From contig JAJFFY010000055.1 in the NCBI GenBank assembly GCA_021776415.1, positions 34,275 to 98,274 of the forward strand: a DNA stretch of 64,000 bases. The letters run 5' to 3'. Below, one piece after another: positions 19,508 to 29,366 of this stretch; the stretch's first letter is position 1, and the number at the start of each line of letters is the position of its first letter. This stretch comes from Hyphococcus sp. Its GTDB lineage: Bacteria > Pseudomonadota > Alphaproteobacteria > Caulobacterales > Parvularculaceae. Below the pieces are notes generated by a model. That model searched no databases. It saw only the letters and a list, made by a program, of their open reading frames with translations, and was not told the DNA's origin. The translations under genes were made by a program, and so were the position numbers.

Positions 19508-20311
19508 ATGTCTCATTTCGACCATACGACGGCGAAGATTGCCGCATGGAACCTGGCCGGCTTCCAGACCATTTCGCCTGAGCGGCTTGCGCTGCAGGTT
19601 GAAGGTCTGGCTATTCTCGATGCGGAGGTTGTGACGCTGGTGGAGGTCAAACCCTTCAGCCACATGCAAGACCTGATCGACGGTCTCGCGGCGAAGGGGT
19701 GCGAGTATGAATTCGTCATGCTGCCGCAAACCAGCGATTTGAACATTGGCGTCCTGTTCAAGAGCGGCGTCGAGGCGACGAATGCGCGTTTTATCGACAA
19801 TTCCGACCTTGGCGATCCCGGCAAGCGCAAAGCCATGGTCGTCGATATGAAGGTTGGAAAATTCGACTTCAAGTTGATCACTGTGCACTTAAAATCCGGC
19901 CGCGGGCGCAGCGAGCAACGCACGCGTGATGAACAATGCAAGGTGATCGGCGCGTTCATTACCAATGAGCGCAATCAAAGCCGCGAGGACATCCTTCTGA
20001 TGGGTGATTTCAATATGATCCCCGGCGAGGATGTCAGTAATTTCCATCACCTCGGCGGCGACGATCTGATGAACTTTTTGTCATCGTGGGACTTGCAGGC
20101 GCGGTTTTCTCACATCCTTCCCGCCGGCCGCGCAAACCTCCTTGATGGATTTGCGATCTCACGCACCTATTCCACGGAATATATTCGCGGCAGCCTGCGG
20201 CTGTTTCCCATGCACTGGACGATGGATATGGGCCGGGAGAAATTTCGCACCAAAGTCTCGGATCACTTGCCGTTCGTGGCCTCGTTCCGAATTGATCGGT
20301 CCCGGGATTAA
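19508..20311 (+). CDS. Endonuclease/exonuclease/phosphatase (EEP) family protein
   Basis: 267 aa, no signal peptide. EEP-fold marks: KIAAWNLAGFQ at the N-terminus, TLVEVKPF (metal-binding Glu), LITVHLKSG, LLMGDFNMIPGED (catalytic Asp and Asn), and the C-terminal VSDHLPFVASF. A GGAGG site lies 7 nt before ATG 19508. It could be a nuclease or phosphodiesterase; the substrate is not evident. It follows the kinase gene by 115 bases and converges on the GcvT-like gene with no gap. Confidence 0.85.
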   Translation: MSHFDHTTAKIAAWNLAGFQTISPERLALQVEGLAILDAEVVTLVEVKPFSHMQDLIDGLAAKGCEYEFVMLPQTSDLNIGVLFKSGVEATNARFIDNSDLGDPGKRKAMVVDMKVGKFDFKLITVHLKSGRGRSEQRTRDEQCKVIGAFITNERNQSREDILLMGDFNMIPGEDVSNFHHLGGDDLMNFLSSWDLQARFSHILPAGRANLLDGFAISRTYSTEYIRGSLRLFPMHWTMDMGREKFRTKVSDHLPFVASFRIDRSRD

Positions 20312-21472
20312 TTAGCGCCGATCACTCACTGCATCTTGCGCTTCACGAAACGCTTTCGCCAGTGCGCTTTCAGGCGTCTCATAAAGCTTGGCGGCAACCC
20401 TGCCCTCGCCCGGCGCCGGGACGGCGATTTCATAGTCCTTCGCCCCCACCGGCCGCGCCACATCAGCGAACGCTACCACCCGCTTGATCGCCGGCGACCA
20501 GGCGCAACTGGTGACGCGTCCGACCGGTTTGCCGCCGGCAAAAACGGCTGCGCCCGGCATGGAGCGTTCATCGTCTACCGACAAAGTGACAAGCCGGCGT
20601 TCGGGCCGGCTCGCGACATAGCGCAAACCCCGGCGGCCATTATACCAGCCGCGATCGAGCGGCGCCAAATGCGGCAGTCCGATTTCCGCCGGCGTGCGCC
20701 GCATTGTCGTACCCGGATGATCGGCGGCGACAAAGTCTACGCCCGGTCGCGGCGCGCCGCTTTCAATGCGCAAGGTCTCCATCGCATCAAGTCCGATTGG
20801 CCCAGCCTTGCCGCGACGCACCAGCCGCTCCCAGATGGTCAACGCATCGGCGGCGGGAAAGATCAACTCAACGCCCGGAAGCGCGCCGAACTGTATCGGC
20901 CGTGCTGCGGTTTCAACGCCGCGCACCACCGCCGAGGCGGCGACATCCTCGCCCGGCATTTTCATACCGGCAGCGCTCAAGACTTCGCTGGCGCGCGGAC
21001 CGAACACGCCGATCGCCGCAACCGCTTCGCAAATATCCTCGCCCAGCGCATCAACACCGCGCGCGCCAAGTTGCAACCGCCGCGCATGAGATGTTGGGGT
21101 GGTCAACAAAAACAAATCGTCCGACAGGCGCGAGACTTCCGCAAGATCAAGAACCCCGCCGTCACCGTCGAGGATTAACCCACACGCACTTTCACCAACA
21201 CCAAGCCGTGGCGCCGGCGCGGTGGTGATGCGCGATAAAAACTGCGCCGCTTCGCGTCCACGCACGGCCCAGCGCGACAGGGCGCCAAGATCGGCAATCG
21301 CCGCAGAGTTTTTCGCCGCGTGATATTCCTTTTCCACCGAGGTGAAGACGCGCGCCAGGGACCAGCCATTGACCGAGGTCCAGATATTGGCCTCGCTCGC
21401 GGATGCGGCCGCTGCATAAAGCGGGGTCGCGCGCGGGCTATCGACGATCACGTCTTCAGCTGGAAAGATCAT
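20312..21472 (-). CDS. GcvT-like folate-dependent aminomethyltransferase family protein
   Basis: 386 aa. It resembles the glycine cleavage T-protein and related demethylases: SVEKEYHAAKNSAAIADLGALSRWAVRG near the N-terminus, then SRITTAPAPRLGVGESACGL, GVFGPRASEVL, GLDAMETLRIESGAPRPGVDF, and the C-terminal barrel around PVGRVTSCAWSPAIKRVVAFA. No other glycine cleavage genes are present, so a different one-carbon or demethylation role with the adjacent flavoproteins is likelier. Its ATG overlaps the flavoprotein stop by 4 bases; it is the last gene of a glnE-led run. Confidence 0.82.
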   Translation of the reverse strand: MIFPAEDVIVDSPRATPLYAAAASASEANIWTSVNGWSLARVFTSVEKEYHAAKNSAAIADLGALSRWAVRGREAAQFLSRITTAPAPRLGVGESACGLILDGDGGVLDLAEVSRLSDDLFLLTTPTSHARRLQLGARGVDALGEDICEAVAAIGVFGPRASEVLSAAGMKMPGEDVAASAVVRGVETAARPIQFGALPGVELIFPAADALTIWERLVRRGKAGPIGLDAMETLRIESGAPRPGVDFVAADHPGTTMRRTPAEIGLPHLAPLDRGWYNGRRGLRYVASRPERRLVTLSVDDERSMPGAAVFAGGKPVGRVTSCAWSPAIKRVVAFADVARPVGAKDYEIAVPAPGEGRVAAKLYETPESALAKAFREAQDAVSDRR

Positions 21473-23040
21473 GCCGCACGGCCTCCGCGTTTGACCTCAA
21501 AGAGCGCAGCTTTTGCAGCCATGCGGCCAGCGGCGCAAGAAAGCCCGGCGCCAATGCGCGCCTCGCGCCCACAGAAATATAACCCACTAACATAACCGGC
21601 CGAGCCGGCGACCCGCGCCAGCGCAACCTGCTCGATGATGCTCGACGGGGCGGCGTAATCTTGCGCCGGCGCGCTGGTCGATTGTGCAATGTCGCTCGCC
21701 AACCGCAACGCCCGCGCCTTGATGCGGTCTTCGATATCAGGCGCAAATTTTTCAATATTGGCGAGGATGGCCGTTTCAATTTCCGCGCGCCGGTCCGCGT
21801 CCGGGGCCTCATCAAACGGCAACGGGTGCGCAATGGCGGAGAGGAGTTGCATCCCATCACCGCCGATCTCTTCATCAAGGACGTCCGGGAACACCGCTTC
21901 AATCATTAAGTCACTCGGAACCCGGCCAGCGCGCGCATCGGCGAACGCCCGGCGCAAAGCTTCACGCGGCGGCGCATAAACCAGGCGCCGGCTCATATGG
22001 CCCCTGGTTTTTTCATCTCGCGCAACACCTTTGAGCGCAAGATGTAAATGTCCGCTCGCAAGCTGCGGACTAGCGGCGGTGATCGCGCGTTGAAATCCGA
22101 TATCGATCGTCGCAGCGCCGATCATCTCCATGAACACCCGCCGAGCCGAGCCAGCGGCGACAATAATCGGCGCGCGAATTTGCCCGCCGCCCTCAAGCTC
22201 CACTCCGGCGGCGTGGTCTTGCTCAATCAATATGGAAGCAACGCCGGTCGCGGCGCGAATATCGACCTTGGCCGCTTGCGCCGCGCGGCGCAGCGCTGTC
22301 ACCACCGCCACCGCGCCCCCTTGCGGATAGGCGCAAGCACCCTGAAGCCCGGCGACCTCGCCGGCCCAACGGCGCACCAGCGTCATAAAGCTGAACGGCT
22401 CATGCGGGGCTGCGGCGGAGCGAAACCCTGCTTCGCACAACAACGCCGTCTTTAAGGGACCGTCAGGCAGATATGCATCCAGCACTTCTTGCGCCGGGGC
22501 GAGGGAGAAGAAATTTAACCGCGCCGCTAAATTGCGCGGCGCCGCGCGCATCACCTTTTCAATATCGCTTTCCGGCGCCGCCGCCGCTTCAAATGCCGGC
22601 CGGCAAAATGCAGCCGCCTCAAAGACTTCCGCGATGAATTTCTGAAACGCCGGGCCCGCCTCTTCGTCGTCAAACGCCGCCGCCGCCATTTGTAAGTCGC
22701 CGCCAAGCTGCAAGGTCTCGCCGTCTTCAAAAAAATAAGCCGTATCAAGACAACGTGCGGCATAAGATACGCCGTGGCGATAAAGGTCGAGATCGGCGAT
22801 GACGGCGGGATCGAGAATGGAAATCAGGTGTTCGCCGTCAACATAGTTCTGACCCGGACTTAACTCACGCGCACACACCGCGCCGCCAATCTCAACGCCG
22901 GCCTCAAGCAATATCGTATTGTAGCCGGCGCGGCCAAGATATGCCGCCGCCGTCAGCCCTTCCGCATCGGCGCCGATGACGATCGCGTCAATCCCACCTT
23001 CGATACGTCCGCCGCCCGGTTTGTTCTGCACATCACTCAC
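21469..23040 (-). CDS. FAD-dependent oxidoreductase, phytoene desaturase-like
   Basis: About 523 aa from GTG 23040, which overlaps the preceding gene by 8 bases and has AGGA upstream. The N-terminal dinucleotide fold reads AIVIGADAEGLTAAAYLGRAGY, with LLEAG closing the second strand. The usual GxGxxG is altered to GADAEG, with Asp at the middle glycine. The C-terminus SGLYFCGREARIGAGLSCAAGRMAAKAAL is the expected FAD-contacting end of phytoene-desaturase-like amine oxidases. No carotenoid genes are nearby, so carotenoid desaturation is unlikely. It may act on an amine whose one-carbon unit passes to the GcvT-like partner. Confidence 0.82.
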   Translation of the reverse strand: MSDVQNKPGGGRIEGGIDAIVIGADAEGLTAAAYLGRAGYNTILLEAGVEIGGAVCARELSPGQNYVDGEHLISILDPAVIADLDLYRHGVSYAARCLDTAYFFEDGETLQLGGDLQMAAAAFDDEEAGPAFQKFIAEVFEAAAFCRPAFEAAAAPESDIEKVMRAAPRNLAARLNFFSLAPAQEVLDAYLPDGPLKTALLCEAGFRSAAAPHEPFSFMTLVRRWAGEVAGLQGACAYPQGGAVAVVTALRRAAQAAKVDIRAATGVASILIEQDHAAGVELEGGGQIRAPIIVAAGSARRVFMEMIGAATIDIGFQRAITAASPQLASGHLHLALKGVARDEKTRGHMSRRLVYAPPREALRRAFADARAGRVPSDLMIEAVFPDVLDEEIGGDGMQLLSAIAHPLPFDEAPDADRRAEIETAILANIEKFAPDIEDRIKARALRLASDIAQSTSAPAQDYAAPSSIIEQVALARVAGSAGYVSGLYFCGREARIGAGLSCAAGRMAAKAALFEVKRGGRAA

Positions 23041-24391
23041 CGGCAAGGATCCTGTCCACCAGCCGCACCGCGGCAGCGACTGCGTTGTGTCGGTTCGGCT
23101 GTACAATAACATTTTCAATGCCGGCCCAACCTGGTCCCGCAAAGCCTGATCTCGCAAAAACTGGCGACCGGTCGGGCGACGCCGCGCCGATCACTTCAAT
23201 TTTTGTTTTGCGGACATTGGCGGAAAATTCCGGGATGCGGCTTGCCAGCTGATCGATCATCCGCCGCGCAACGGCCTGGCGATCCTGCCCAGTCCATTCG
23301 CGCCAGCCATCATCGTCGCGAAACGACGCCGGGCAATAAGCGGTGCGGACAATGATGTCGCCATTGGCCGCATATTCAAACTCAACCGGCAAGCGATCGG
23401 GCAGCCGCCCATCAAGCGCGGCGTCGCGGGCGATTTGCAGATCACCGGCGCCGTCGAGAATTTGAAACACCGCCTTGTCATCGGGCGTCGCCGCCGGCAT
23501 CGGTCTTTTGAGAGCAATGCGCAACACCGCCGTCGCCGCGCCATGGCCCGCCAACGGACAGACCGAAGCGCCCATGCCGGCTTTTTGCGCCGCGCCAGGC
23601 GAAGCAAACAACACATAGCGGGTTTTTATCTTCTCCCCGTCCACAAGACTGACGACGACCTGCCGGGCGCCTTCGCGCGCGAGCTCAGCGAGGTCTTTGG
23701 TGAAAAATTCAACACCGGAATCCTTGCAAGCCGTCTCCAGCGTCGACAACAACGACGGCCCATCCTCATCAGGGCGCACCCGCCAGGCATGCTCGTCAAA
23801 AAATTCAGACAGCGCCAGCGCGGACCCGGGCTCTCCGCCGCCAAGCCCTGACGGGCCGAGCGCGTGGGCGGCGATATGAGTTTTCAAAGCGTCATCGCCA
23901 AGATAATCATCAAGCGCAGCGGCGCAAGAACCGGTCGCCTGGCCAAGCGCGGCGCAGTCACGCACGCCGCCGCTGAACAGGGAAAAGCCGGCGACGCCAT
24001 TTGTTGGCGCTGCGGTCGCGGCATCGCGCAACTTTCGTCCAGCTTCAAGCGCCTTCATGTCATCAACAAAATCCGCCCACAGAAGATGGTCGGCGTTCTC
24101 ACTTTGCGCCAGCGCCGCTTTGGTCTCGCGCACGCCCTCATGGGTGGTCACCGTCGCACCGTCCGGACCCAGCGTCACCCGGGCGCTAATCCGTTCAAGC
24201 GATAATCCATATTCGTGGAGGTCAAGCCGGCGCCATACGAAGTTCGGCATATCGCAATAAGACGCCGCCATGTTCTTTCGTTTTCGGGGACGGATGATCG
24301 CGACCGACGCGCCCGCTCGCGCAGCGACCGCCGCCGCCGAGAAACTTGCCTCGTCAGCGCCGATCACTGTTAAATCAAATGTCGCTGTCAT
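23033..24391 (-). CDS. Degenerate flavoprotein-like paralogue, probable pseudoenzyme
   Basis: 452 aa, similar in outline to the following gene's product. The FAD-binding start reads LTVIGADEASFSAAAVAARAGASVAIIRP: two of three motif glycines are lost (GADEAS), and the acidic residue that holds the FAD ribose is replaced in the AIIRPRK strand. The C-terminus also lacks the GxxGGG-like FAD end. It therefore probably does not bind FAD in the usual way and could be a structural subunit for its neighbour. It starts 18 bases after the glnE stop and overlaps the next gene, so it is clearly expressed in a series. Confidence 0.75.
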   Translation of the reverse strand: MTATFDLTVIGADEASFSAAAVAARAGASVAIIRPRKRKNMAASYCDMPNFVWRRLDLHEYGLSLERISARVTLGPDGATVTTHEGVRETKAALAQSENADHLLWADFVDDMKALEAGRKLRDAATAAPTNGVAGFSLFSGGVRDCAALGQATGSCAAALDDYLGDDALKTHIAAHALGPSGLGGGEPGSALALSEFFDEHAWRVRPDEDGPSLLSTLETACKDSGVEFFTKDLAELAREGARQVVVSLVDGEKIKTRYVLFASPGAAQKAGMGASVCPLAGHGAATAVLRIALKRPMPAATPDDKAVFQILDGAGDLQIARDAALDGRLPDRLPVEFEYAANGDIIVRTAYCPASFRDDDGWREWTGQDRQAVARRMIDQLASRIPEFSANVRKTKIEVIGAASPDRSPVFARSGFAGPGWAGIENVIVQPNRHNAVAAAVRLVDRILAGE

Positions 24392-24409
24392 CTGTGCTCG
24401 GCTCGCCGC

Positions 24410-27313
24410 TCAAGGGCTCGGGTTCAATTTCATCACGCTACGATAGATTTGCGCGACCGCCGACTGCCGCCGGATTAAAGTGCGCTCAGCTTCACCAATG
24501 CTCGCCGCACCGCAAAGCGAGGCCATGTGCGCGGTCAACATTTCACCGGCTCCGTCGGGCGCAAAAATTCCGCCCGTCGCTGCTCTGGCGCCATGCAGCA
24601 CCGCATCGAAGAGCGCTTGCGCGTCACTGAGAGCGCTTGCATCTTTATCATTCAGCTCTCCCCTCTCCGCAAACCATTTCACCGCGTCGGCAGTGGCGCG
24701 CGGCGGCCGGCCAAAACTCGCGCCCGTCGCGAGCGCAAGATATTGGCAGATAAAGGCAATATCGGTGAGCCCGCCTAAGATATTCTTTACATCCCATGGG
24801 CTTTTGCCCGGCTTGGCCTCGGCCAGGCGCCGTCGCATGTCGTTAACATCTTCAGCTGCCTTGGCGCGCTCGCGGGGACGGCGCAGGATTTGCTCAATTT
24901 CCGCATCGATGCTGGCGGCGAGCCTATCGGGCGCGGTGATAATCCGGGCTCGGCTCAGCGCCATCAACTCCCATATCCAGGCGTCTTGTTCATAATATCG
25001 GCGGAACGCCGGCAGGCTGACCGCGGCGGGGCCGGCGCGACCGGACGGGCGCAGTTGCATATCGACTTCGTAAAGCGCGCCTTCCGGGGTCGCGGCCGAA
25101 AGTGCGGTGATGATGCGGCGCACCAGGCGGGTGTAATATTCGCTCGCCTGCAGCGGACGGGAGCCGTCAGAGAGTGCGTCCGCCGGGGCGTCATAGATGA
25201 ACATCAAATCAATATCCGACGTCGCCGTCATCTCCCGGCTACCGAGGCGGCCGAGACCAACCACGGCCAGCGCGCCGTCGATGGTTCCGTGTGCGGCGCG
25301 CATTTCCTCCTGCGCCGCTGGCGCCAGCGCGGTGATGCAGGCGTCTGCAATAGCGGTGAAATGCGCGGCGGCCGCTTGCGGCGGGCAGAGCCCGGTTGCG
25401 AGCTGTGCGGCGACCGGAAATTTGTGCTCCCCCGCCCAACGCCGGGTGAGGTTAAGCGCATCTTCAAAACCGCCGGCGGCGCGCAAAACTTGCCCCAGCG
25501 CCGGTGCATAATCATCGAGCGGCGGCGGCGGCTCCGCCAGTCCGGTCTCAATAAAGCCTTCGACGATATTGATGCGCTGCGACAACTGACGCCCAAGAAA
25601 CGGGGAAATCGTCATGATCCGGATTAACACATCGAACAGCGCAAGGTTGTTGACCAGTAGTGAGAACACCTGAACCCCGGATGGCAGGTTGGCGAGAAAA
25701 TCAGAAAACGCAAAAAACACATCGTCGGGATTGCCGGCCTTTGATAAAGCCACCAGGAGCGGGTTCATCAGCTTGGTGAGGAGGAGGCGCGCGCGTTCAG
25801 TTCGCGTTGCGCGTATGCCGCCCGCATGCCAGCGGCGGATCGCCTCGCACACTGCGCCGGCGCGCCTAAAGCCAAGCCCTTCAAGGGTCGCCATCGTCGC
25901 CGGGTCGTTCTCAACTCCGGTGAACACCAACGGGCCAATAGCTTGCGCCTCAGAAGTCTTGTCGCGGAACAGATCATCATAGCGTCGCTCTACGCGGGCG
26001 AGCGTTTCCATCAGCTTTCGTCGCAAGGCGCCGGCGTCTTTCGCGCCGGTAAAAAGCGCAAGGCGCCGAATCGCGGCGGCGTCTGTCGGGATGCGATGGG
26101 TCTGCTCGTCATTGATCATTTGCAGGCGATGTTCGACCAGACGCAGATAGCGATAGGCGGTGGATAATTCATCGCACACCGCCTCGCTGATATGACCGTT
26201 AGCGGCGAGCGCGGCCAGCGCCTCCAACGTCATGCGCGAGCGCAATGCCGGGTTCTTGCCGCCGAGAATGAGCTGCTGGGTCTGGACATAAAATTCAATC
26301 TCGCGGATGCCGCCGCGGCCAAGCTTGATGTCATGGCCTTCAAACTCAATCTTTGCGCCGCCCTTGGCCGATTGGATTTGCCGCTTGACCGCATGGACAT
26401 CTTCAATCGTCGCGAAGTCGAGATGTTTGCGCCACACGAACGGCCGCAGCGCTTTTAAAAACCGGGCCCCGACGGCAATATCGCCGGCAGCTGCGCGCGC
26501 CTTGATATAGGCCATGCGCTCCCAGTTCTGGCCATAGGCCTCGTAATAAGCCTCAGCCGCCTGCACGGAAATCGCCAGCGCGGAAACGCCGGGGTCGGGC
26601 CGTAGCCGTAAGTCCGTACGGAAAACATATCCGTCCGGTGTTTGCGTCTGCAGGAGGTTGACCATTTCGCGCGCCGCTTTTACCGCGCCGATCTGCGCTT
26701 CGCTGCTGGTCGAAAATCCCATTGCCTGATAGTCGAACACCAACACCAGATCGATGTCGCTGGAATAGTTCAGCTCCTCGCCGCCATGCTTGCCCATCGC
26801 CAGAACTGCGATGCCGCGGACCCCGTGTTCAAGCTTTGCAAATCTGGCGGCGGCGCTGAGCGCGGCGTTGACGGCGGCGTCGGCAAAACTCGAGACCGCG
26901 CCGGCCGCCTCCATCTCCGTCCAGACGCCGGCGATATCAGCGAGCGCAATCGCCAGCGCGGCTTGGTCTTTCGCGCGGCGCAGGATTTTGATCTGTTCGG
27001 CTTGGTGGTCGGCGGCGGCGGCCTTGGCCGCAGTCGCACAGGCGTGCTCCAGCATCCGGCGCAGCGGCGTCCGCAAAATCTCAACCACAAGATCGAAGTC
27101 GCGAGCCATCAACCGGGAGAGGTAGGGCGAGCAACCAGCTACGCCCTCAATCAGCTCGCCTTCACGCGGCGTCAGTTGATCGAATGCCGCACCAACCCCA
27201 TCGCGCAAGCGTTGCACCGCATCCGGATCGTAAGCCTTCGGCGCAGACTTAATCGCCTCGCCGAGCGTTATTTCATCCGGAGTTTTTTCACGCGTCATCA
27301 ATCGCGATTTCAT
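24410..27313 (-). CDS. glnE: Bifunctional glutamine synthetase adenylyltransferase/adenylyl-removing enzyme
   Basis: About 967 aa. Controls glutamine synthetase by adding or removing AMP in response to PII proteins. Two nucleotidyltransferase domains are visible: the N-terminal one with ELNYSSDIDLVLVFD, the C-terminal one with LGSREMTATSDIDLMFIYD. DSARYNARE-like linkers and GRGGIREIEFYVQTQQLILG are also present. ATG 27313 lies 4 nt after GGAG; residues upstream to 27376 would overlap the HU terminator. Three small-gap genes follow, all minus strand, so nitrogen control and the flavoprotein/GcvT genes may share a transcript. Confidence 0.96.
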   Translation of the reverse strand: MKSRLMTREKTPDEITLGEAIKSAPKAYDPDAVQRLRDGVGAAFDQLTPREGELIEGVAGCSPYLSRLMARDFDLVVEILRTPLRRMLEHACATAAKAAAADHQAEQIKILRRAKDQAALAIALADIAGVWTEMEAAGAVSSFADAAVNAALSAAARFAKLEHGVRGIAVLAMGKHGGEELNYSSDIDLVLVFDYQAMGFSTSSEAQIGAVKAAREMVNLLQTQTPDGYVFRTDLRLRPDPGVSALAISVQAAEAYYEAYGQNWERMAYIKARAAAGDIAVGARFLKALRPFVWRKHLDFATIEDVHAVKRQIQSAKGGAKIEFEGHDIKLGRGGIREIEFYVQTQQLILGGKNPALRSRMTLEALAALAANGHISEAVCDELSTAYRYLRLVEHRLQMINDEQTHRIPTDAAAIRRLALFTGAKDAGALRRKLMETLARVERRYDDLFRDKTSEAQAIGPLVFTGVENDPATMATLEGLGFRRAGAVCEAIRRWHAGGIRATRTERARLLLTKLMNPLLVALSKAGNPDDVFFAFSDFLANLPSGVQVFSLLVNNLALFDVLIRIMTISPFLGRQLSQRINIVEGFIETGLAEPPPPLDDYAPALGQVLRAAGGFEDALNLTRRWAGEHKFPVAAQLATGLCPPQAAAAHFTAIADACITALAPAAQEEMRAAHGTIDGALAVVGLGRLGSREMTATSDIDLMFIYDAPADALSDGSRPLQASEYYTRLVRRIITALSAATPEGALYEVDMQLRPSGRAGPAAVSLPAFRRYYEQDAWIWELMALSRARIITAPDRLAASIDAEIEQILRRPRERAKAAEDVNDMRRRLAEAKPGKSPWDVKNILGGLTDIAFICQYLALATGASFGRPPRATADAVKWFAERGELNDKDASALSDAQALFDAVLHGARAATGGIFAPDGAGEMLTAHMASLCGAASIGEAERTLIRRQSAVAQIYRSVMKLNPSP

Positions 27314-27365
27314 CACGCTCCGGCAAAGAAGGCCAGAGAAGCGTGCATAAAAATCGGGCGCGTAT

Positions 27366-27403
27366 AAAAAAACCACCGCTCGGCAAATGCCGGCGGCGGT
27401 TTT
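27366..27403 (-). terminator. Intrinsic terminator of the HU gene
   Basis: On the minus strand a 12-13 bp GC-rich stem (around CCGCCGCCGGCA and TGCCGAGCGGTGG) is followed by seven T. It lies about 70 bases after the HU stop and just ahead of glnE. Confidence 0.8.
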
Positions 27404-27474
27404 CAGTCAGCCCAATAGGCCGACCATAATCGCGGGTTGGAGACGAAGCCCCGCAACCCAAACCGTTGCTTATG

Positions 27475-27759
27475 CTAGCAGCCCGCAGCGCCTTTAAGAT
27501 AAGATGACGGACGGAAGCGCAAGCTCTTGGAGGCTTTGATTTTGATCTCTTCGCCGGTGCGCGGGTTACGACCCTTGCGCGCAGCGCGTTTTGAAATCAT
27601 GAAAGTACCAAACGTGCCGATGGTGTATTTGCCATCTTTCTTGGCGCGTTTCAGGCCGCTTTCGATTTCACCGAAAACAAGTTCGACAACGCGTTTTGCT
27701 TCGGCGTTGCTCATGTCGCCGGTTTTCGCAACGTTGGCGATAAATTCAGCTTTGCTCAT
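27475..27759 (-). CDS. HU-family DNA-binding protein
   Basis: 94 aa nucleoid protein. It opens MSKAEFIANVAKTGDMSNAEA and contains TIGTFGTFMISKRAARKGRNP, the DNA-minor-groove arm with GRNPRTGEEIKI, ending in the usual helix. The size and single-chain form are typical of HU. AAGGA lies 8 nt before the ATG, and a strong terminator follows, so it is a monocistronic and probably highly expressed gene. Confidence 0.95.
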   Translation of the reverse strand: MSKAEFIANVAKTGDMSNAEAKRVVELVFGEIESGLKRAKKDGKYTIGTFGTFMISKRAARKGRNPRTGEEIKIKASKSLRFRPSSYLKGAAGC

Positions 27760-27929
27760 GACAGGTTCCTTAAGTTTATGTCGCAGAAAAAGTAATGCAC
27801 CCGATTACCAATTTGTTGGCCATCGCTACCGACGGCGCGAAATCACCAAGAACTGATTTCCCACACTCCGCAAGGGCAAATCTTCCATGAAAGCCTGTTT
27901 TTGGTTGACGAATTTGAAAGGTTGCGGCG

Positions 27930-29363
27930 TCATTTCCCATCCGCGGACGGAAAGGTCATGGCGATCCGCAGACCGCGCCGGGTGTCGTTCTTGGCCGATG
28001 GGTTAGCGTCCTGGAGCGTGATTTTCGCGCCATGGGCCTGGGCGATCGCCGCCACCAGGCTCAGCCCAAGGCCGCTGCCCGGCGTGGTGCGGCTTTTTTC
28101 AAGCCGGACATAGCGCTCCAAAATGCGAGAGCGATCATCGGGATCGACCCCCGGCCCGTCATCGGTAACGCTCAGCTCCGCTTTGCCGCGGGCGCCGGGC
28201 ACAACTTTTAATTCAATGCGTGTTCCGCCCTCGGCATATTTCAATGCGTTGTCGAGAAAGTTCGCAATCGCCTGCGACACCAACTCGCGCGAGCCGTTGA
28301 CCGGCGATGTCGGCGCCGTGGTGAGGACAAGCTCAAAGCCCGCATCTTGCGCCGCCGGCTCATACAGCTCAGCCATTTCCTCGGCAATCGCCACAAGGTC
28401 AATCGGCGCCATCACGCCGGCGCTTTCACCGGAGCGAATGCGTGCAATCGACAACAGCGCGTTGAACGTCACCAGCATGCGCTCGGTGTCGTCCAGCGTC
28501 GCGCGCAAGGCTTGTTCCTTGTCGTTCGCATCACCCTTCATCGCATCGGTCAGGCGGTTGCGAATGCGGGTCAGGGGCGAGCGCAAATCATGGGCGATGT
28601 TGTCGCTGATATCGCGCATGCCGGTCATCAGCCGCTCGATCTGGTCGAGCATCGCATTGAGATTGCCGCTTAAATGATCAAGCTCGTCACCCGCCCCGGT
28701 GCGGGGAATGCGCTGGGTGAGATCGCCGCCGCGAATCGCCCGCGCGGTGCGGCTGACGGCTTCCACCTGGCTCAACAGCGAACGCGAAAATAAAATCCCG
28801 ATGATCACGCCGAGCGCCACGGTCGCGGCAAGCATGCGTACAAGAACATTGACCAGGCTGGCGCGCAGATCATCGCGCGCAGCAATATCGCGTGCGACCA
28901 CCACCAAAAAGGATTGCTGGACGCCCGGCGCGGAGCGAAACCGCATCACCTTGCCGCGCGCATTGCGTTGCTGAATACCAATCTCGCGCCCCGCCGCATC
29001 AAGGATCGGGCGCTCAAACGCAAAGTCGAAAAACCCACCTTCGGTATTTAAGGCTTCCGGCGGCAAGGCGGTAAGATTGCCGGCAAGCACCGCGCCGGAC
29101 GGCGCGCCGATCAGCATATAGATGCTGTCATCGCGCCAGGCCGTCCGCTGACGGATCACTCGCGTCAACATCCCGGGACCGCTTTCAGAAAAAAGGTCGG
29201 CCAGAACGGCAAGCTCGCCATCGATGGTCTGGTCGGTCTGGCGCGCGGCGGCGCCGAAAGACGCGCGATAAACAACGGCGCCAAGAATACCGACCGCGAG
29301 TGTGAACAGCAGAACGAAGACCAACGTGAAGCGAAACGACGTCGTGCGGAACAGCCGCAGCAT
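27930..29363 (-). CDS. HAMP-containing sensor histidine kinase
   Basis: 477 aa from ATG 29363 (GTG 29366 also possible). It has membrane helix 1 at about residues 11-32, a periplasmic domain to about 170, helix 2 in RMLAATVALGVIIGILFS, a HAMP linker, a HisKA box DISDNIAHDLRSPLTRIRNR, and an ATPase domain with ANFLDNALKYAEGG and GSGLGLSLVAAIAQAHG. It pairs with the OmpR-type regulator 105 bases upstream on the same strand; the envelope protease DegP is next beyond, suggesting an envelope-stress circuit of the CpxAR kind. Confidence 0.92.
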   Translation of the reverse strand: MLRLFRTTSFRFTLVFVLLFTLAVGILGAVVYRASFGAAARQTDQTIDGELAVLADLFSESGPGMLTRVIRQRTAWRDDSIYMLIGAPSGAVLAGNLTALPPEALNTEGGFFDFAFERPILDAAGREIGIQQRNARGKVMRFRSAPGVQQSFLVVVARDIAARDDLRASLVNVLVRMLAATVALGVIIGILFSRSLLSQVEAVSRTARAIRGGDLTQRIPRTGAGDELDHLSGNLNAMLDQIERLMTGMRDISDNIAHDLRSPLTRIRNRLTDAMKGDANDKEQALRATLDDTERMLVTFNALLSIARIRSGESAGVMAPIDLVAIAEEMAELYEPAAQDAGFELVLTTAPTSPVNGSRELVSQAIANFLDNALKYAEGGTRIELKVVPGARGKAELSVTDDGPGVDPDDRSRILERYVRLEKSRTTPGSGLGLSLVAAIAQAHGAKITLQDANPSAKNDTRRGLRIAMTFPSADGK

Positions 29364-29366
29364 CAC

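Noticed and set aside
21469..24391. Carotenoid biosynthesis cluster
   Set aside because: The flavoproteins are only desaturase-like in fold; no phytoene synthase, cyclase or other carotenoid gene is nearby.
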